From: Lamellibrachia columna | Lineage: Eukaryota; Annelida; Polychaeta; Sabellida; Siboglinidae | Direction of reading: 5' to 3' | NCBI GenBank assembly: GCA_963662155.1 | Contig: OY759261.1 | Span: 65,847,417-65,911,416, forward strand | DNA: 64,000 nt | Shown here: in pieces, positions 32,821 to 63,590 of the stretch | Numbering within the stretch: the stretch's first letter is position 1 | How the letters are laid out: each line of letters opens with the position of its first letter | The notes under the pieces: model-generated | Databases searched by the model: none | Seen by the model: only the letters and a program-made list of their open reading frames with translations | What the model was told of the DNA's origin: nothing | Made by a program: the position numbers and the translations under genes

Positions 32821-34878
32821 TCACTGGTGAACAGTATACCCTTCTATCAGTAACACACGCTCTTCAGGCTCCTCGGGAACCGTCACGGGCAATGGCAACC
32901 TACCGAGACAGTCTGCATTGCCGTGGCGTTTACCCGTCCTGTACTTGATCTCGTACTCATAACCACCCAACGTAATGGCGTTACGCTGGATGCGCGCTGA
33001 AGCCGTTATAGGGACTTGCTTCAGATCACTGAACAGTGACACCAACGGCTGGTGATCTGTGATGATCACGAAACGTCTGCCGTACAGCTGCTTGTGAAAC
33101 TTCTTCAAAGCGAACATAATAGCTGCTGCTTCCTTGTCTAACTGGGAATAGTTCTTCTCAGCCGCATTGAGTGTTCTGGATGCAAAACTGACAGGGCGTT
33201 CGCTACCATCGTCCATGATATGCGAAAGCACTGCGCCGAGCCCGTAATTTGATGCGTCGCTCTGCAGCGGAATAGGTTTGTTCGGATCATAATGCACCAA
33301 AACGTTCACATGCAACAGTAGCTCCTTCGCCTGTAGGAAACTCTGCTGCTGTTGCGGCCCCCAGTGCCACTTGGTGTCCTTGCACAGCAGTTTATGCAAC
33401 GGCGCCAACACGGTCGACAGCTTCGATAGAAAACGTCCGTAGTAGTTGAGCAGACCTAAGAATGGCTGTAGCTCAGGTACATTATCAGGTTCTCTCACCT
33501 TCTGTATGGCTTCCACCTTGTCTCGTACAGGGTGTAACCCATGCTGATCAATTCTGTGACCCAAGTAGAGAACTTCATCTGCCATGAACGTACACTTCTC
33601 TCGTTTCAGCTTCTGACCGGCCTCCGCCAGCCTGCTCAAGACTATGTTCAACGTCTCCAGGTGCTGAGCTCTCGTTGTCCCAGTCACAATGATGTCATCC
33701 AGGTAGACCGCCATATGCGGAATACCCTGCAATATATTCTCAATTGTTCGTTGGAAAATTGCGGGCGCGGTTCTTACACCAAATGGAAGGCGATTGTAAC
33801 GGAACAACCCCTTATGAGTGTTTATAGTGACGAATTGCTTTGAAGCCTCATCCAGAGGCAGTTGCGGGTTAGCATGGCTCAAGTCCAGTTTGCTGAACTG
33901 CTTACCACCCGTGAGCTTCTCACACAGATCGTCCAAGCTCGGGATCGGATACTGCTCCAAATGTGAGACTCGGTTTACTGTGATCTTGTAGTCACCACAA
34001 ATGCTAATGCTGCCAGCGGTCTTGAGTACGGGCACTATCGGTGTCGCCCACTCCGCAAAACATACCGTCTCAATGACCTTCATGGTCGTCAGTCTGTCCA
34101 ATTCCTCCTCCACCATCTGCTTCATGGCACAGGGGACAGACCTCGGCTTAAAAAACTTAGGGATCTGACTATCGTCTACGTAGATTTTAGCCGCTTCTCC
34201 CTTAAGTAGCCCAAGTTCCTCTCCGAAAACGTCTTTGTGCCTGCCTAACAAAGCCGACAGCGAGGCTGTTAGGCTGCACACCTTGTTCCAGTCTAGTTTT
34301 ATCTTGTCTAACCACTGCAGACCAAACAATGCCGCCTTGTCCGCCCCTTTCGTTATAAACAAAGGCAAATGTCGCTTGCTTGCTTGCTTGCCACCACAAC
34401 GCCAACATTGTTGTCTAGGGTCTTTCTGATGCTGTTGAATACACCCCCCTGTAGAACCATCTCTGGGTAGGAAACGTCCCCCCTTAAGCTTAGAGGCATA
34501 CTTTAGATGGTTAACACTGGCAAAACCCTGATTGGCAATAGCGGTAGTGTTACTTGCGCCCCCCCCCCCCCCCGGATGACGAAACTGCCTTGCGCTCTCT
34601 TTGACCATTGTCACGGTTACAGCTATCTCGACAGCTTTCTCAAATGTCAGCTGCGACATATTACTGAGTTTCTCTTGAATATGCGCATAATTGTGATTCA
34701 ATCCATTAACAAACCGGTCCCTCAACCACCGGTTCTGGTCAGGGAAATTCGCGTGAACGGTTAAATTTCTTATAGCTAAGCTATAATCAGCAATGCTCTC
34801 TCCCGAGCCCTGCACACGGGTCCAGAATTTGAACGATTCTGCCATCTCATTAGGAATTGGCGGGTAGTGCTCTTTCAA
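32821..34878 (-). pseudogene. Gag-RT-RNase H frame of the Mag-like element, protease deleted
   Basis: The 685-residue frame starts inside Gag (residues 1-110: FKFWTRVQGSGESIADYSLA, FVNGLNHNYAHIQEKL). It reaches the first half of a zinc knuckle (CWRCGGK, about residue 158). It then passes directly into the segment normally found after the protease (LPLFITKGADKAALFGLQWL). The reverse transcriptase follows at about residues 240-430 with YLDDIIVTG as its catalytic box. RNase H is at about 545-650 (SDASNYGLGAVLS, ITDHQPLVSLF). The rest of the knuckle and the whole aspartic protease (DTGA-type motif) are absent without breaking the frame. A G-rich tract (14 C on the + strand at about 34560) encodes a short poly-Gly. 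Gag upstream to 35118 is interrupted by stops. Confidence 0.88.
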
Positions 34879-35275
34879 TTTTGTTAAAAGTTCCTCTAGT
34901 GTTCAGTTAGCGGGCTTGTCAGGAAAAAACAAATCGGAAAGTACTTGGAAGATATCCTTCCCTACCTCACTCAAGAAAATTGCTTTTCGACGCTATGCAT
35001 TTCCTTCCACCGCTAAAATATTATTAGCGACTAGATACAGCTTTAGCCGCTCTTCGTAACAATCCACGGTTTCCGTCTTGGGGTCAAATTTCCCTAAACC
35101 CCCTATCAGGCCTGACATTCTGACACTAGTCACAAATGACAGCCGCTTCGCCAGGCAGTAACCAACAACAAATTGTATACGGCCGCTGTCAATGTGGCGT
35201 TTTCAGCCACTAAGGTCTAAGCGCCTCAACTTTGCCGGACATCACACACACACAAGTCGCTTACCTCGTCGCCAA

Positions 35276-35480
35276 TGTAATGTTTTGTTACGTGGGTATG
35301 TTTATGTGTACATTACGGCCTCAGAGCAATTAAACAAGGTTTATTTAACGAGCCGTACATTCCATGTGTACAGTATAGCAGCACCCTTGGCGAAAGTACA
35401 TGTTGTTATTTTTCCGGGTCCGTCCAGCAGGATAAAGCAATCGATCAATCGATCTACTGACTGAGAGTCAATTCATCACA
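35276..35480 (-). repeat. 5' LTR of the Mag-like element
   Basis: 205 bp, start and end as in the other LTR. The inner edge at 35275 is followed, on the coding strand, by the primer-binding-site-like TTGGCGACGAGG. Confidence 0.9.
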
Positions 35481-36731
35481 GTAACGTTAGTGTATAGATT
35501 GGCAAGGGTGGACCAATCTGACCAACATGAGGAGGAAGGGAGCTCGCAGACACCAATGCAAAGGGGACCGGGGAATGTATTTACTATCCTTGAAATTGTG
35601 TATTCCGGGGGCATTACGTAGTGAAAGTATGCCCTGGTGAATGATTTGTGAACCAACGAGGATATTTTTTCATCATATTACTTAAATGAACAAAAGAATA
35701 TGAGATCAAGGAACACGTTGAGACATTCATTCATTCAGCACCAGCACGTGAAAAATGCGGAACATATTTGAGAGCATGGAGCTGGGTGTAGCACTCGATC
35801 TTTTAATGTAGATGATGGGGCTTTATTCTGACGAACTTCCGGCGAACCACATTTCATCTTCCACAGTTTGACTTCAGCTGACATGGACGCTGGGGATGGC
35901 AGGTCAAGTCAGGTCACGGCAGGTCACGGCAGGTCATGGCAATAGCATTCTTGGAGGTCGGTTATGTTAGCGTCTGTCAACATGCTCACTTTAGGGTAGG
36001 AACTTCAGGCTGAGCACAGGCCACAGCTTTCCCTACAATGGCACTGAATCTCGTGTCAAATTACTGGGAAATTGGGCTAGAAATGGTAGGAATACTAAGC
36101 ATCACCAGTAAATTTCTGGGGTGTCTGCCTCCACGTTGTTTTTCATGCCCCCCCTTGACTTGGTATCGAGATCACAGTCCCAGCTGCGTTGAGAATCTCA
36201 TCTGTCATCTTGTAGATTTTGTCTGATCACGATGAGATGTCCTTTACCAGTGTGACTTCGTCGCAGCCTGGAGAACATATACTGCGCAGAATCGCAGGTC
36301 TTCGGTGTACTCAAACATGCACTGATTCACTTGGAATGGAGCGAGCAAGCAGAGTTTGAGATCACGCAATGTAGGCCAAAAGCATCCGTCATTGTTTTTG
36401 AAATCCATTTGTTGCCCTCATTGTACTGACAAAATACCTTGCATTGCTCGAGAGCTGGCGCCATGAAAGCCAGCAGTGAAAACAAGCTTTCGATAAAACA
36501 ATCAGTTCAGCTCTCAGACAAAGTTAGTTATCAACCATATCAGGTAAGGTCCCCAAAGCCCCCCGAATTTTTTTCAAGCAAAACTACGGGATGTGCGCCT
36601 TCTTTGGATCCGCCCCTGATTTGATATCAGAAAGTTCTCAATAAACGAATTGAACGACTGCTCTACATATTGTGTAAATGCTAGCAGCTTGAATAAAAAA
36701 ACATATTAAAAAAACAATTGTCAAAAATCTC
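35481..36731. other. Unassigned DNA with a possible degraded coding remnant
   Basis: No family was recognised. On the - strand, about 36420-36290 is open over FKNNDGCFWPTLRDLKL, PFQVNQCMFEYTEDLRF and AVYVLQAATK before stops appear. That is more protein-like than its surroundings but unassigned. Three short tandem AGGTCACGGC units occur near 35910-35940. A GGATCCGCCCCTG word near 36607 resembles a dispersed repeat end. Confidence 0.35.
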
Positions 36732-36870
36732 ACAAGGGCGGGTTAAACATAGATGAAACATTGTAGGCCTCTCAATAAGTCAATGGCTTTTTTGTCTACT
36801 GGCTATCTGGGTATTTTGTCTTGGATAACAATCTTGTTACTTCTTATTAAATCTTGTTATTCGATAAAAG
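36732..36870 (+). mobile_element. CR1-like LINE 3' tail lying 5' of the larger LINE copy
   Basis: The words AAGGGCGGGTTAAACATAGA, AATAAGTCAATGGCTT and TTATTAAATCTTGTTA parallel the 3' tail at about 39560-39690 (AAGGGCGGGCTACACATAGA, GATAAGCCAACGGCTTCC, TTAAATCTTGTTAAATC). The order is the same. It directly precedes a (CAC/CGC) microsatellite and the LINE body, suggesting a head-to-tail pair. Confidence 0.72.
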
Positions 36871-36895
36871 GCGGGTATTACCGGTCTTCGCTTTC

Positions 36896-36993
36896 GACAC
36901 ACACAGGCACACGCACACTCACACGCAAACGCACACGCACACGCTCACGCACACGCACACGCACACGCGCACACGCGCGCGCACACACACACA
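36896..36993. repeat. (ACACGC)n-like microsatellite
   Basis: A CACACGCACACGC-type run between the 5' tail copy and the LINE endonuclease frame. The open frame reads through it as Thr/Arg repeats. Confidence 0.9.
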
Positions 36994-39690
36994 GGTACCA
37001 TAAATTATTTAAACTAGATGCGCAGGGGGAATTGACAGAGAATACTCAAAGGATTACTTCTACAAATACACATCCAAATAAATGTTCACCAATAATTTCA
37101 GACAATGAACTTAAATGTGTATGCTTAAATTCCAGGAGCATAATAAATAAAAAAAGTGAGTTAGACATTATGGTAGCAGATATTGATCCTCATGTAACAG
37201 GCCTCACAGAATCATGGGGTAATAAAGATATAGTAGATGCTGAGTTAGCACTGACAGGCTATGTAATGTTTAGGAAGGATAGACGAGAACGAAGGGGAGG
37301 TGGAGTAATTTTATATATTAAAGAATCTATCCAAGCATATGAAATAACACTGAAAAGTGAAGCAGATTGTGAGGAAGCAATTTGGTGTAACATGGTTACC
37401 AGGAACTCAACATTAATAATAGGAGTAGTTTATCGTAGTCCTAACATACGACAAGAAGATGTAAAATAATAAAAGGCGATAAGGGAGGTGCGCAAGGGGA
37501 ATGTGTTATAATGGCTGATTTTAACAATGACCATATACAATGGTTCAAATGACCATAACCAAATCCATTTTAATATAAAAGTAAAAACAGGGAATACATA
37601 TAAAAAACAATGGAGGAGGAACTTCAACAAAGGCAAATAATAAGAGATGAGAACATATCTAGCAAATATAGATTGGAATAACTTGCTGAAGAACAAGACA
37701 GCAACATAATGCTGGACTTGTTTAAAATATGAGATTGATGGCATTATTACGAAATTTGTTCCATTATGAAAACAAGGGAAAAGGTCCAGGAAGAAACACA
37801 TGTCAAAAGAGGGTATTATAATTTTTTTTCACAAACAGATGCTGTGGAGGGTATATAAACACACTGGAAATGTAGAAGACTACACAAACTACAAAGAGGC
37901 ACTTTACCTAGCTACAACTGAAATTAGAAAATATAAAAGAACCTTTGAAAAAAAATTGGCAGGTAATATAAAAAATTACAGCAAGAGTTTCTATGCTTAT
38001 GTAAGGAGTAAACAGAAAGTTCGAGATAAGGTCGGACCATTGGAAAACAACAGTGAAAACATAATTTTAGACGGGTTTCAGGTGGCAGAGGTCCTGAATG
38101 AGTATTTCAGCTCAGTTTTTACCACATAAGATATCAGCTCACTACCAGTTTCATTTACTAAATTTGAGGGACATAAATCATAACAGTACACCGCTAGCAA
38201 AAGTGTTTAACTTGTCACTAAAAGAAGGAATAGTTCCTTCAGAATGGAAAGAGGCAAACATTACACCGCTATTTAAGAAAGGATCAAAGAACAAACCAGA
38301 AAATTACAGACCAGTGAGTTTAACATCAGTTGTACGTAAATTACCTGAAACATTAATTAGAGACCACATGGTGGAATTCCTTGTAAAACATCAATTAATA
38401 AATACATCTCAACATGGGTTCCTAAAAGCAAGGTCATGTCTAACCAATCTCTTATGTTTTTTGGAAGACATTACAAAGTGGGTAGATGACGGGTCACCAG
38501 TGGATGTTGTCTATTTAGATTTTCAGAAAGCTTTCGATAAAGTGCCACATCAAAGATTGTTACTTAAACTAAAGGCCCATGGTATAGGCAATGATGTAAT
38601 CAACTGAATAGAAAAGTGGCTTACAGACAGAAGACAGAGGGTAATAGTAGATGGTGAGATTTCAAACTGGAAATCTGTTCTGAGTGGTGTACCAGAGGGA
38701 TCAGTTTTAGGCCCTATACTGTTTTTAATATATATAAATGATTTGGAAGATGACATGTCTAGCAAAGTACTGAAATTTGCAGATGACACAAAAGTATTCA
38801 GAAAGGTTACTAATGATACAGATAAACAAAGTTTACAGGATGATCTAGATAAATTAGTTAAATGGTCAGAAAAATGGCAAATGTTATTCAATTTTGGGAA
38901 GTGTAAATGCATACACGTAGGACATGGAAACATGGACGAAGAATATAAAATGGGGGATGCTGTACTAGGTAGAACCACACAAGAAAAGGACTTAGGTGTA
39001 ACATTTAGTGCTGACATGAAAGTTTCAGAGCAATGTGGGATTGATGCTTCGAAAGAATATCAAATTCTAGGGCTAATTAGGAGAACTATCACGAATAAGG
39101 AGAAGCAGCTAATTGTACCCCTGTACAAAGCAATTGTTAGACCACATTTGGAATATTGTATACAAGCATGGAGGCTGTATCGTAGGAAGGACATGGAAGC
39201 TAGAAAGAACACAACAAAGAGCAAATAAAATGATTCCAGACTTGAGAGACCTTAGTTACGAAAATCGGTTATTACAATGTGGTTTGACAACACTAGAGAC
39301 CAGGAGACTAAGAGGAAACCAAATAGAAGTGTTTAAAATAGTGAACGGTTATGAAGATGTTGATAGCAATATGTTCTTCAAACGTAAAGAAGGCAGTAGA
39401 ACCAGATGACACAAAGCAGCATTAGTTAAAGAACAGTGTAGGTTGGACATGAGAAAGTACTCTTTCTCACAGAGGGTGATAAATGAGTGGAACAAACTGC
39501 CAAATGATTGTGTTAATGCTAGTAGTGTGAATATGTTTTAAAATAGAATTGACATATATATGATAAGGGCGGGCTACACATAGATGATACAATTGTTGGA
39601 CTCTCGATAAGCCAACGGCTTCCTTGTCCACTTGCCATCTGGAACTTGTTGTTTGGGATGGCAATCTTGTTAAATCTTGTTAAATCTATT
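36994..39690 (+). mobile_element. CR1-like non-LTR retrotransposon, broken
   Basis: The endonuclease part (37110-37466) shows CVCLNSRSIINKKSELD, HVTGLTESW and RRGGGVILYIKES. It breaks off near 37470. Between 37470 and 38100 the frame is lost and part of the region is deleted. Reverse transcriptase runs about 38200-39230 with ENYRPVSLTS, VVYLDFQKAFDKVPH (a stop follows near 38605), SVLGPILFLIYINDL and the catalytic LKFADDTKVF. A C-terminal part continues in another frame to about 39408. The 3' tail ends near 39690 in TTAAATCTTGTTAAATC. This order (endonuclease then RT) and the motifs fit the CR1/Jockey group. It is not capable of coding an intact ORF2. Confidence 0.85.
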
Positions 39691-42239
39691 ACTACTCGAA
39701 ACAATTAAAACGTATGTGTTTGTAAAATGTAGCGTGCTTTCGGTGCACGCTGTGGCGGTGGCAGGTCGGTGTAAGCCAAGTGTTGGAACAGCCAACTTGA
39801 AGTCAAAATTAACCGCGTTGCAGAGAGATATTAGATAGATCAGTAGTAGTTATGCATGGACTAGTGCATTAGCAAGATTAGTTGTTACGGAAAAATAACT
39901 ACCTTGAAGTCACCGAAGTTGAACACTGTGTAATATATAATTATTATCGTGTCACGTGTGTCGGCCATATTGCTGTAATTGACATTGCTATGGTAGTAAT
40001 TTCAGTGTAGCACATTTCTTTATTAGGAATGAATGTATGTCAATGTTAACAGTGTGCTGTACCTATGTACTCTATCTACGTAATCTGTTACGATAGCCTG
40101 TGGATATTGTGTACTGTAAGGCTGGCGATAAGTAAGCTCTTATGACTAAAGGTTAAGGGTGACTATTACGATGCTTTGCAGATCTACCCACGAGGGGGCG
40201 ACTGTGAAGGGCCAGCCCAGGGCTAGAGCCGCAAGTATGCAGCGGGTATGCACTGTCATTATGTTATACTGTCATAAACCTATACAGATATGTAAGAGAC
40301 AAAATGTCCTTTTTATAATAGTAATTACAAATGATTGTCGACAGTTGCATGATTTTCTATGTTTAAGACATGATTATCACTGATTTGGTATTCAGGATAC
40401 TTATTAGAACATCCATATTAATCAATTAATGTGTATTAAAAGATCAGCAATTATGCAAATACGTATACACTTGATATGTTTAGTTAACAATAGGAGATGT
40501 TTGCTAATAATTTGTCTTGTACCCATGCAGGGCGTCTTGTACCCATGCAGGGCGTCTTGTACCCATGCAGGGCGTCTTGCCGTTCTTTACCACTCGCAAT
40601 AAATTACCTTACAACTACGGTGTGGTGTATTTATGCGTTCCATCATCAAACATCACTCGGGGGTTACTACAAATACTAATTGTTATTTTAATTATTATTT
40701 TTTATATTATATGGGAACATAGGCATCTTACTCAAACGTAAAAATTGGTGTATGTAATCGAGTAGCGATTTGGTGTATCTGAGGAACAATTATTAGGCGG
40801 CGTCACAGCGCTGGATATAGGGCAGGAGCCTAAAAAACTATTTTATTGGCCCCCTCTTGGCTTTGGGAAAACATTACAAGAGTTACTTGTTGTGATACTA
40901 CGTAGTACAGGGTCCAGTGAATTGACATGTGATTAAACCTAGTGATTTACGTGTTTTAAGTTAACCAACATATTAAATATATTTTGCACCGACTGGCTTA
41001 ACAGAATTTCGGTTATTTGCTGATCCCCGCGACAGTACTTTATTTTAACAAATACTCCGTTTGATTCTCCCGACGTCGCTAGGTTGCAGAATTTCAGTTG
41101 AACTCTCAAACTCACCACCAGTGGCGCCACTCACCATTTCACCACTGCCGCAACTTACATTTGATGTGCAGAATCCGCACATCTTTATTTCATTTGACAA
41201 ACTCTTATTTTTCTCACGAAATATCTCAATTTCAGTTGCGTACAATTGTGGATAGTGATTGCATTGCAAATGTGTCTAGAAACACAATAACGTTCGTTTT
41301 GAAACTATGTTACTTGTGCTCAAGTATAAGCGTAAAAACCAACGACGTTGGCAACCTTTCTTTTACACTTCGCATCTGTTTTGTATTTCTAATCAAGTTG
41401 TTGTGTTGGTGATCGCTGAGTGGCGCCACCGTTGAGGTGTGTTGCACGCGATGCTACTAAGCACTGTAACGTTTTTGATATTTTGTTTAACAAGTTGTGT
41501 CGTTACTGTCATTGTTAGTCGTCGCCGGATATTTGGTGCTACTGTAGTATGTAGCTAGGAGTGATAACTATTGTGATATGATGACCGGTCAATTACTGCA
41601 CATGGGGCCTCCACTAACTCCTGCCACATTGCTTCACTACCTGTAGCAATAAACAAAACACGTGGAAACGGTGTAACAGATGGACAATTTGACTGACTTC
41701 ACAGCATTCTACAATTTGTGTATGCAAATGCACACAGAAGTGGGTGCAAGTGCACACAGAAGTCAGTTTTGTTAATTAGAAATGAAACACATAGACGCAT
41801 ACAGGGTTTGAATCTTTATTTCAAGGAAAGACAAACATAAATGAAGTAGTGATGTAAATCACTACGTTACATAAACATAATATTGTCCAAAAAGGGCAAG
41901 AAGAAAAGTGTAATGCTATATTACTTGCCCACACATACACATAATGTGAATAAATATAGTATGTAATTGTACGCAGGTTACATATTGTTTTCAAAACAGT
42001 ACATCAGCATTATTTATATATTTACTTAGCTTTGCTAAGGCAAGCGGGTGTGAATTATTAACTTCATTTAAGTTCCAGAGTTAAAACAAATAAAACTTAG
42101 AATAGAATAGACAATTTAACGACGCCAATAAATTTAAATTGAAAATAATATTACTTTAGACGTTTCCAACATAAATAGTTAAGCATTGAATACATTCATA
42201 CATTACATACATTCAATATTTACCTTATGCCCTCAGAGC
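39691..42239. other. Unassigned intergenic DNA between the LINE and the right Mx-like gene
   Basis: Contains a short 20-bp tandem repeat at about 40517-40580. Frames at 40939-41412 on both strands have no recognised motif. A TTTATT word at about 41817 would be AATAAA on the - strand, 1.06 kb after the right gene's stop, too far to assign. Confidence 0.4.
40515..40580. repeat. 20-bp tandem repeat, 3 copies
   Basis: CTTGTACCCATGCAGGGCGT is repeated three times, then ends in a partial copy. Confidence 0.93.
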
Positions 42240-42700
42240 ATGACAACTGCCTACACAACCCTTGTTCGTCCGCTTTTGGAATACCCTTCATCCGTATGGG
42301 ATCCAGACACCCGGGTCGTCATCAACAACAAATAGATGGTGCAAAGGAGGGTGGTACTCTTTGGCTACACATCCAGAGAAACTGGGTGTGTGACAGAAAT
42401 AATAAGGAATTTACACTGGGAAAAACTAACCACCAGAAGAACAAACCTACGTTTAACCACATTCCACAGAGCCATCAACTGTCATTTATCCTCGCCAGTC
42501 GGAAGCCTTCTCCAGCAAGTGCAGCGTCAATCACGGCATCTCCATAGCAAAGCCATCAATACCATCTACACCAGCAATAACTGTTATAAATTACCTTATC
42601 TTCCCAAGACAATACAATATTGGAATTCACCACCAGACACAATATCATATATATTTAAGCGAGCTCCAACTCACTCAGTTCCAGGCAAACACGACTAAGC
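42236..42700 (+). mobile_element. LINE reverse-transcriptase C-terminal fragment
   Basis: In two frames the sequence reads TTLVRPLLEYPSSVWDPDTR, then MVQRRVVLFGYTS, RNLHWEKLTTRRTNLRL and KTIQYWNSPP. These are the conserved segments that follow the RT domain in CR1/Jockey-type ORF2. It is truncated at both ends and frameshifted. It sits just downstream of the right Mx-like gene's stop, on the opposite strand. Confidence 0.75.
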
Positions 42701-42885
42701 GGCAAGCACTCCATGCGCACACAATACTGCCCGTTTGGCCAGTATTCTACACAAGACAACACGTCAGCATAATATTACTACACGTTCAAAATGGCGCAGT
42801 CTCAATAGAAAGAACCATCTAGTGTCCGGACAACTGCAAAATACACCAAAAAGTTATTCTTGTGCACTGTTAGAAACAACACTGC

Positions 42886-62172
<19,287 letters not shown>

Positions 62173-62285
62173 AACGGTTAACTAATGAATCACAAACCAA
62201 CAGCTGATACTACTGCAATTAAATGGTACGTCTGCCTCAACGGAACTTCTGCCAAGAATGCGATGTGAATATCCGTCCAATATCT

Positions 62286-62341
62286 CTATTTAAACCTGCA
62301 TTTGGGGAAATACGGTAAACCGAAACGAGCCGTCTTATTGG
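62286..62341 (-). promoter_or_regulatory. Promoter-like cluster upstream of the right Mx-like gene
   Basis: In transcription order on the - strand: CAGCCAATAAG (CCAAT box, core at 62341-62337), CGTTTCGGTTTAC (62327-62315, one base off the ISRE core GAAANNGAAA on the opposite strand), GTATTTCCCC (62312-62303, kappa-B-like but imperfect), then GTTTAAATAG (62295-62286, TATA-like). The ATG is 114 bp further on. The spacing fits a TATA promoter with a start near 62258. This is inference from motifs. Confidence 0.5.
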
Positions 62342-62825
62342 CTGGCATTGCTCACACGCCATAGTTTTGTAGGTGGGCGTTTGACGCTGTGGTTGCGGAA
62401 TTCCGGGAAATTGACCGCCTTTGTTTGCGTCAAGATTTCGCAACTGTGTTTTTGATACGGTGGTTATAACTATACCTATAGCCATCGGTGGTTATGACTC
62501 TATAACCCAGGGTGGTTACGCATATATAACGCGCTGTGGTTATAATTATGGATCCACCATGGGAAAACCATTGTGCCAATATTTGAAGGCCTAATTAGTA
62601 GATGTATTTGATATTCGAATTGGGGTGGACGCGTTGGTGCAACACAGCTGCGTAGGTTCTACGTGGCATGTTGCTGGGAAATTGTCATATGCGTAGGGTG
62701 GTCAGATGACACATATAGGCATGAGTAGTGCGTATTCAGTCATTCGAATGAGCAGTTTTTGTGACACTCCCGCCGTGTTATTTATGTGGTCGTAAAGTTG
62801 GCACGACACATCATGACACATCACG
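62342..62825. other. Upstream flank of the right Mx-like gene
   Basis: Contains a degenerate repeat around TGGTTATAACTATA, GGTGGTTATGACTC and TGGTTATAATTATG (about 62455-62550). No coding signal was found. Confidence 0.45.
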
Positions 62826-62837
62826 ACCATCACGAGG

Positions 62838-63010
62838 GTTCGCGTCAATTTTTGGTCGGCTGCGCAAGAGTTTGTGGAAGACTCACAATATGACAATCAG
62901 GGCGAAATACCAGATGTACGTAGCAATAGCGCTCTCCAAGCTGCTTCACGGAGCCGAAGCGTGGACACTATAACGTGTTGAAAAGTTGCATGCGTAATGC
63001 CAGGCGTAGG
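62838..63010 (+). mobile_element. LINE RT C-terminal fragment
   Basis: Reads FGRLRKSLWKTHNMTIRAKY, then VAIALSKLLHGAEAWTL, a stop, and RVEKLHA. This matches the post-RT segment (FGxLxKRxWxxxxIxxxTK...LLYGxExWTL) of CR1/Jockey-type LINEs. It is very short and truncated on both sides. Confidence 0.7.
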
Positions 63011-63274
63011 CCTACATTGATAAACCTTTGTAGCGAGTCGCATATTTATTCGACTTTAAACGCATCAGACATGTGACGTAAGGTGGTCTGCAGCTCAACA
63101 AAATGTGGCAACGCGCCAATCGCAGCACTGTTTTTTTGTCGATAGTTGCGGAAAACGCCACTTGGCTTGTTTCGGGTACACAAAAACATATCTACAATGC
63201 TAGGGCGCATGCGCGGATGCAATTCCGGAAAATAGCGCAACGGTCGCGGCGGTGCGCACACGACTGGCGACAAG

Positions 63275-63590
63275 CTATGAAGTTCAATGTGCGCTGGCCA
63301 GTCACATACAGTCGTGGAATGTACGCTGGCCAGTCATATAGAGTCGTGGAATGTACGCTGACCAGTCACATACAGTCGTGGAATGTATGCTGGCCAGTCA
63401 CATAGAGTCGTGGAATATACGCTGACCAGTCACATAGAGTCGTGGAACGTGCACTGACCAGTCACATAGAGTCGTGGAATGCGCACTGACCAGTCACATA
63501 GAGTCGTGGAATGTACGCTGACCAGTCACATAGAGTCGTGGAATGTACACTGACCAGTCATATAGAGTCGTGGAATATACGCTGACTCAA
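63275..63590. repeat. 32-bp tandem repeat, about 10 copies
   Basis: The unit CAGTCACATAGAGTCGTGGA plus ATGTACGCTGAC repeats with a 32-bp period and point changes. Confidence 0.92.

Larger units (their letters stand above)
31103..35480 (-). mobile_element. Mag-like Ty3/Gypsy LTR retrotransposon
   Basis: Two similar LTRs (31103-31301 and 35276-35480) bound an internal region coding on the - strand. LTRs begin TGTGATGAATTG and end CATTACA when read on that strand. Next to the 5' LTR is a primer-binding-site-like TTGGCGACGAGGTAAGCG. Next to the 3' LTR is a purine-rich AAAGGAAAAATAA. Gag starts at 35118 but has two in-frame stops (near 34990 and 34907). A long Gag-Pol frame runs 34878-32821 and integrase follows in another frame to 31679. 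Blocks such as DLCEKLTGGKQFSKLDLSHA and RYNRLPFGV resemble the Mag clade. The protease is missing. No matching target-site duplication was seen (AATAT on the left, GTAAC on the right). Confidence 0.9.

Noticed and set aside
40159..40383. 74-residue frame with a GGGGGCGACTG-rich start
   Set aside because: No motif, no splice support and no homology that I recognise.
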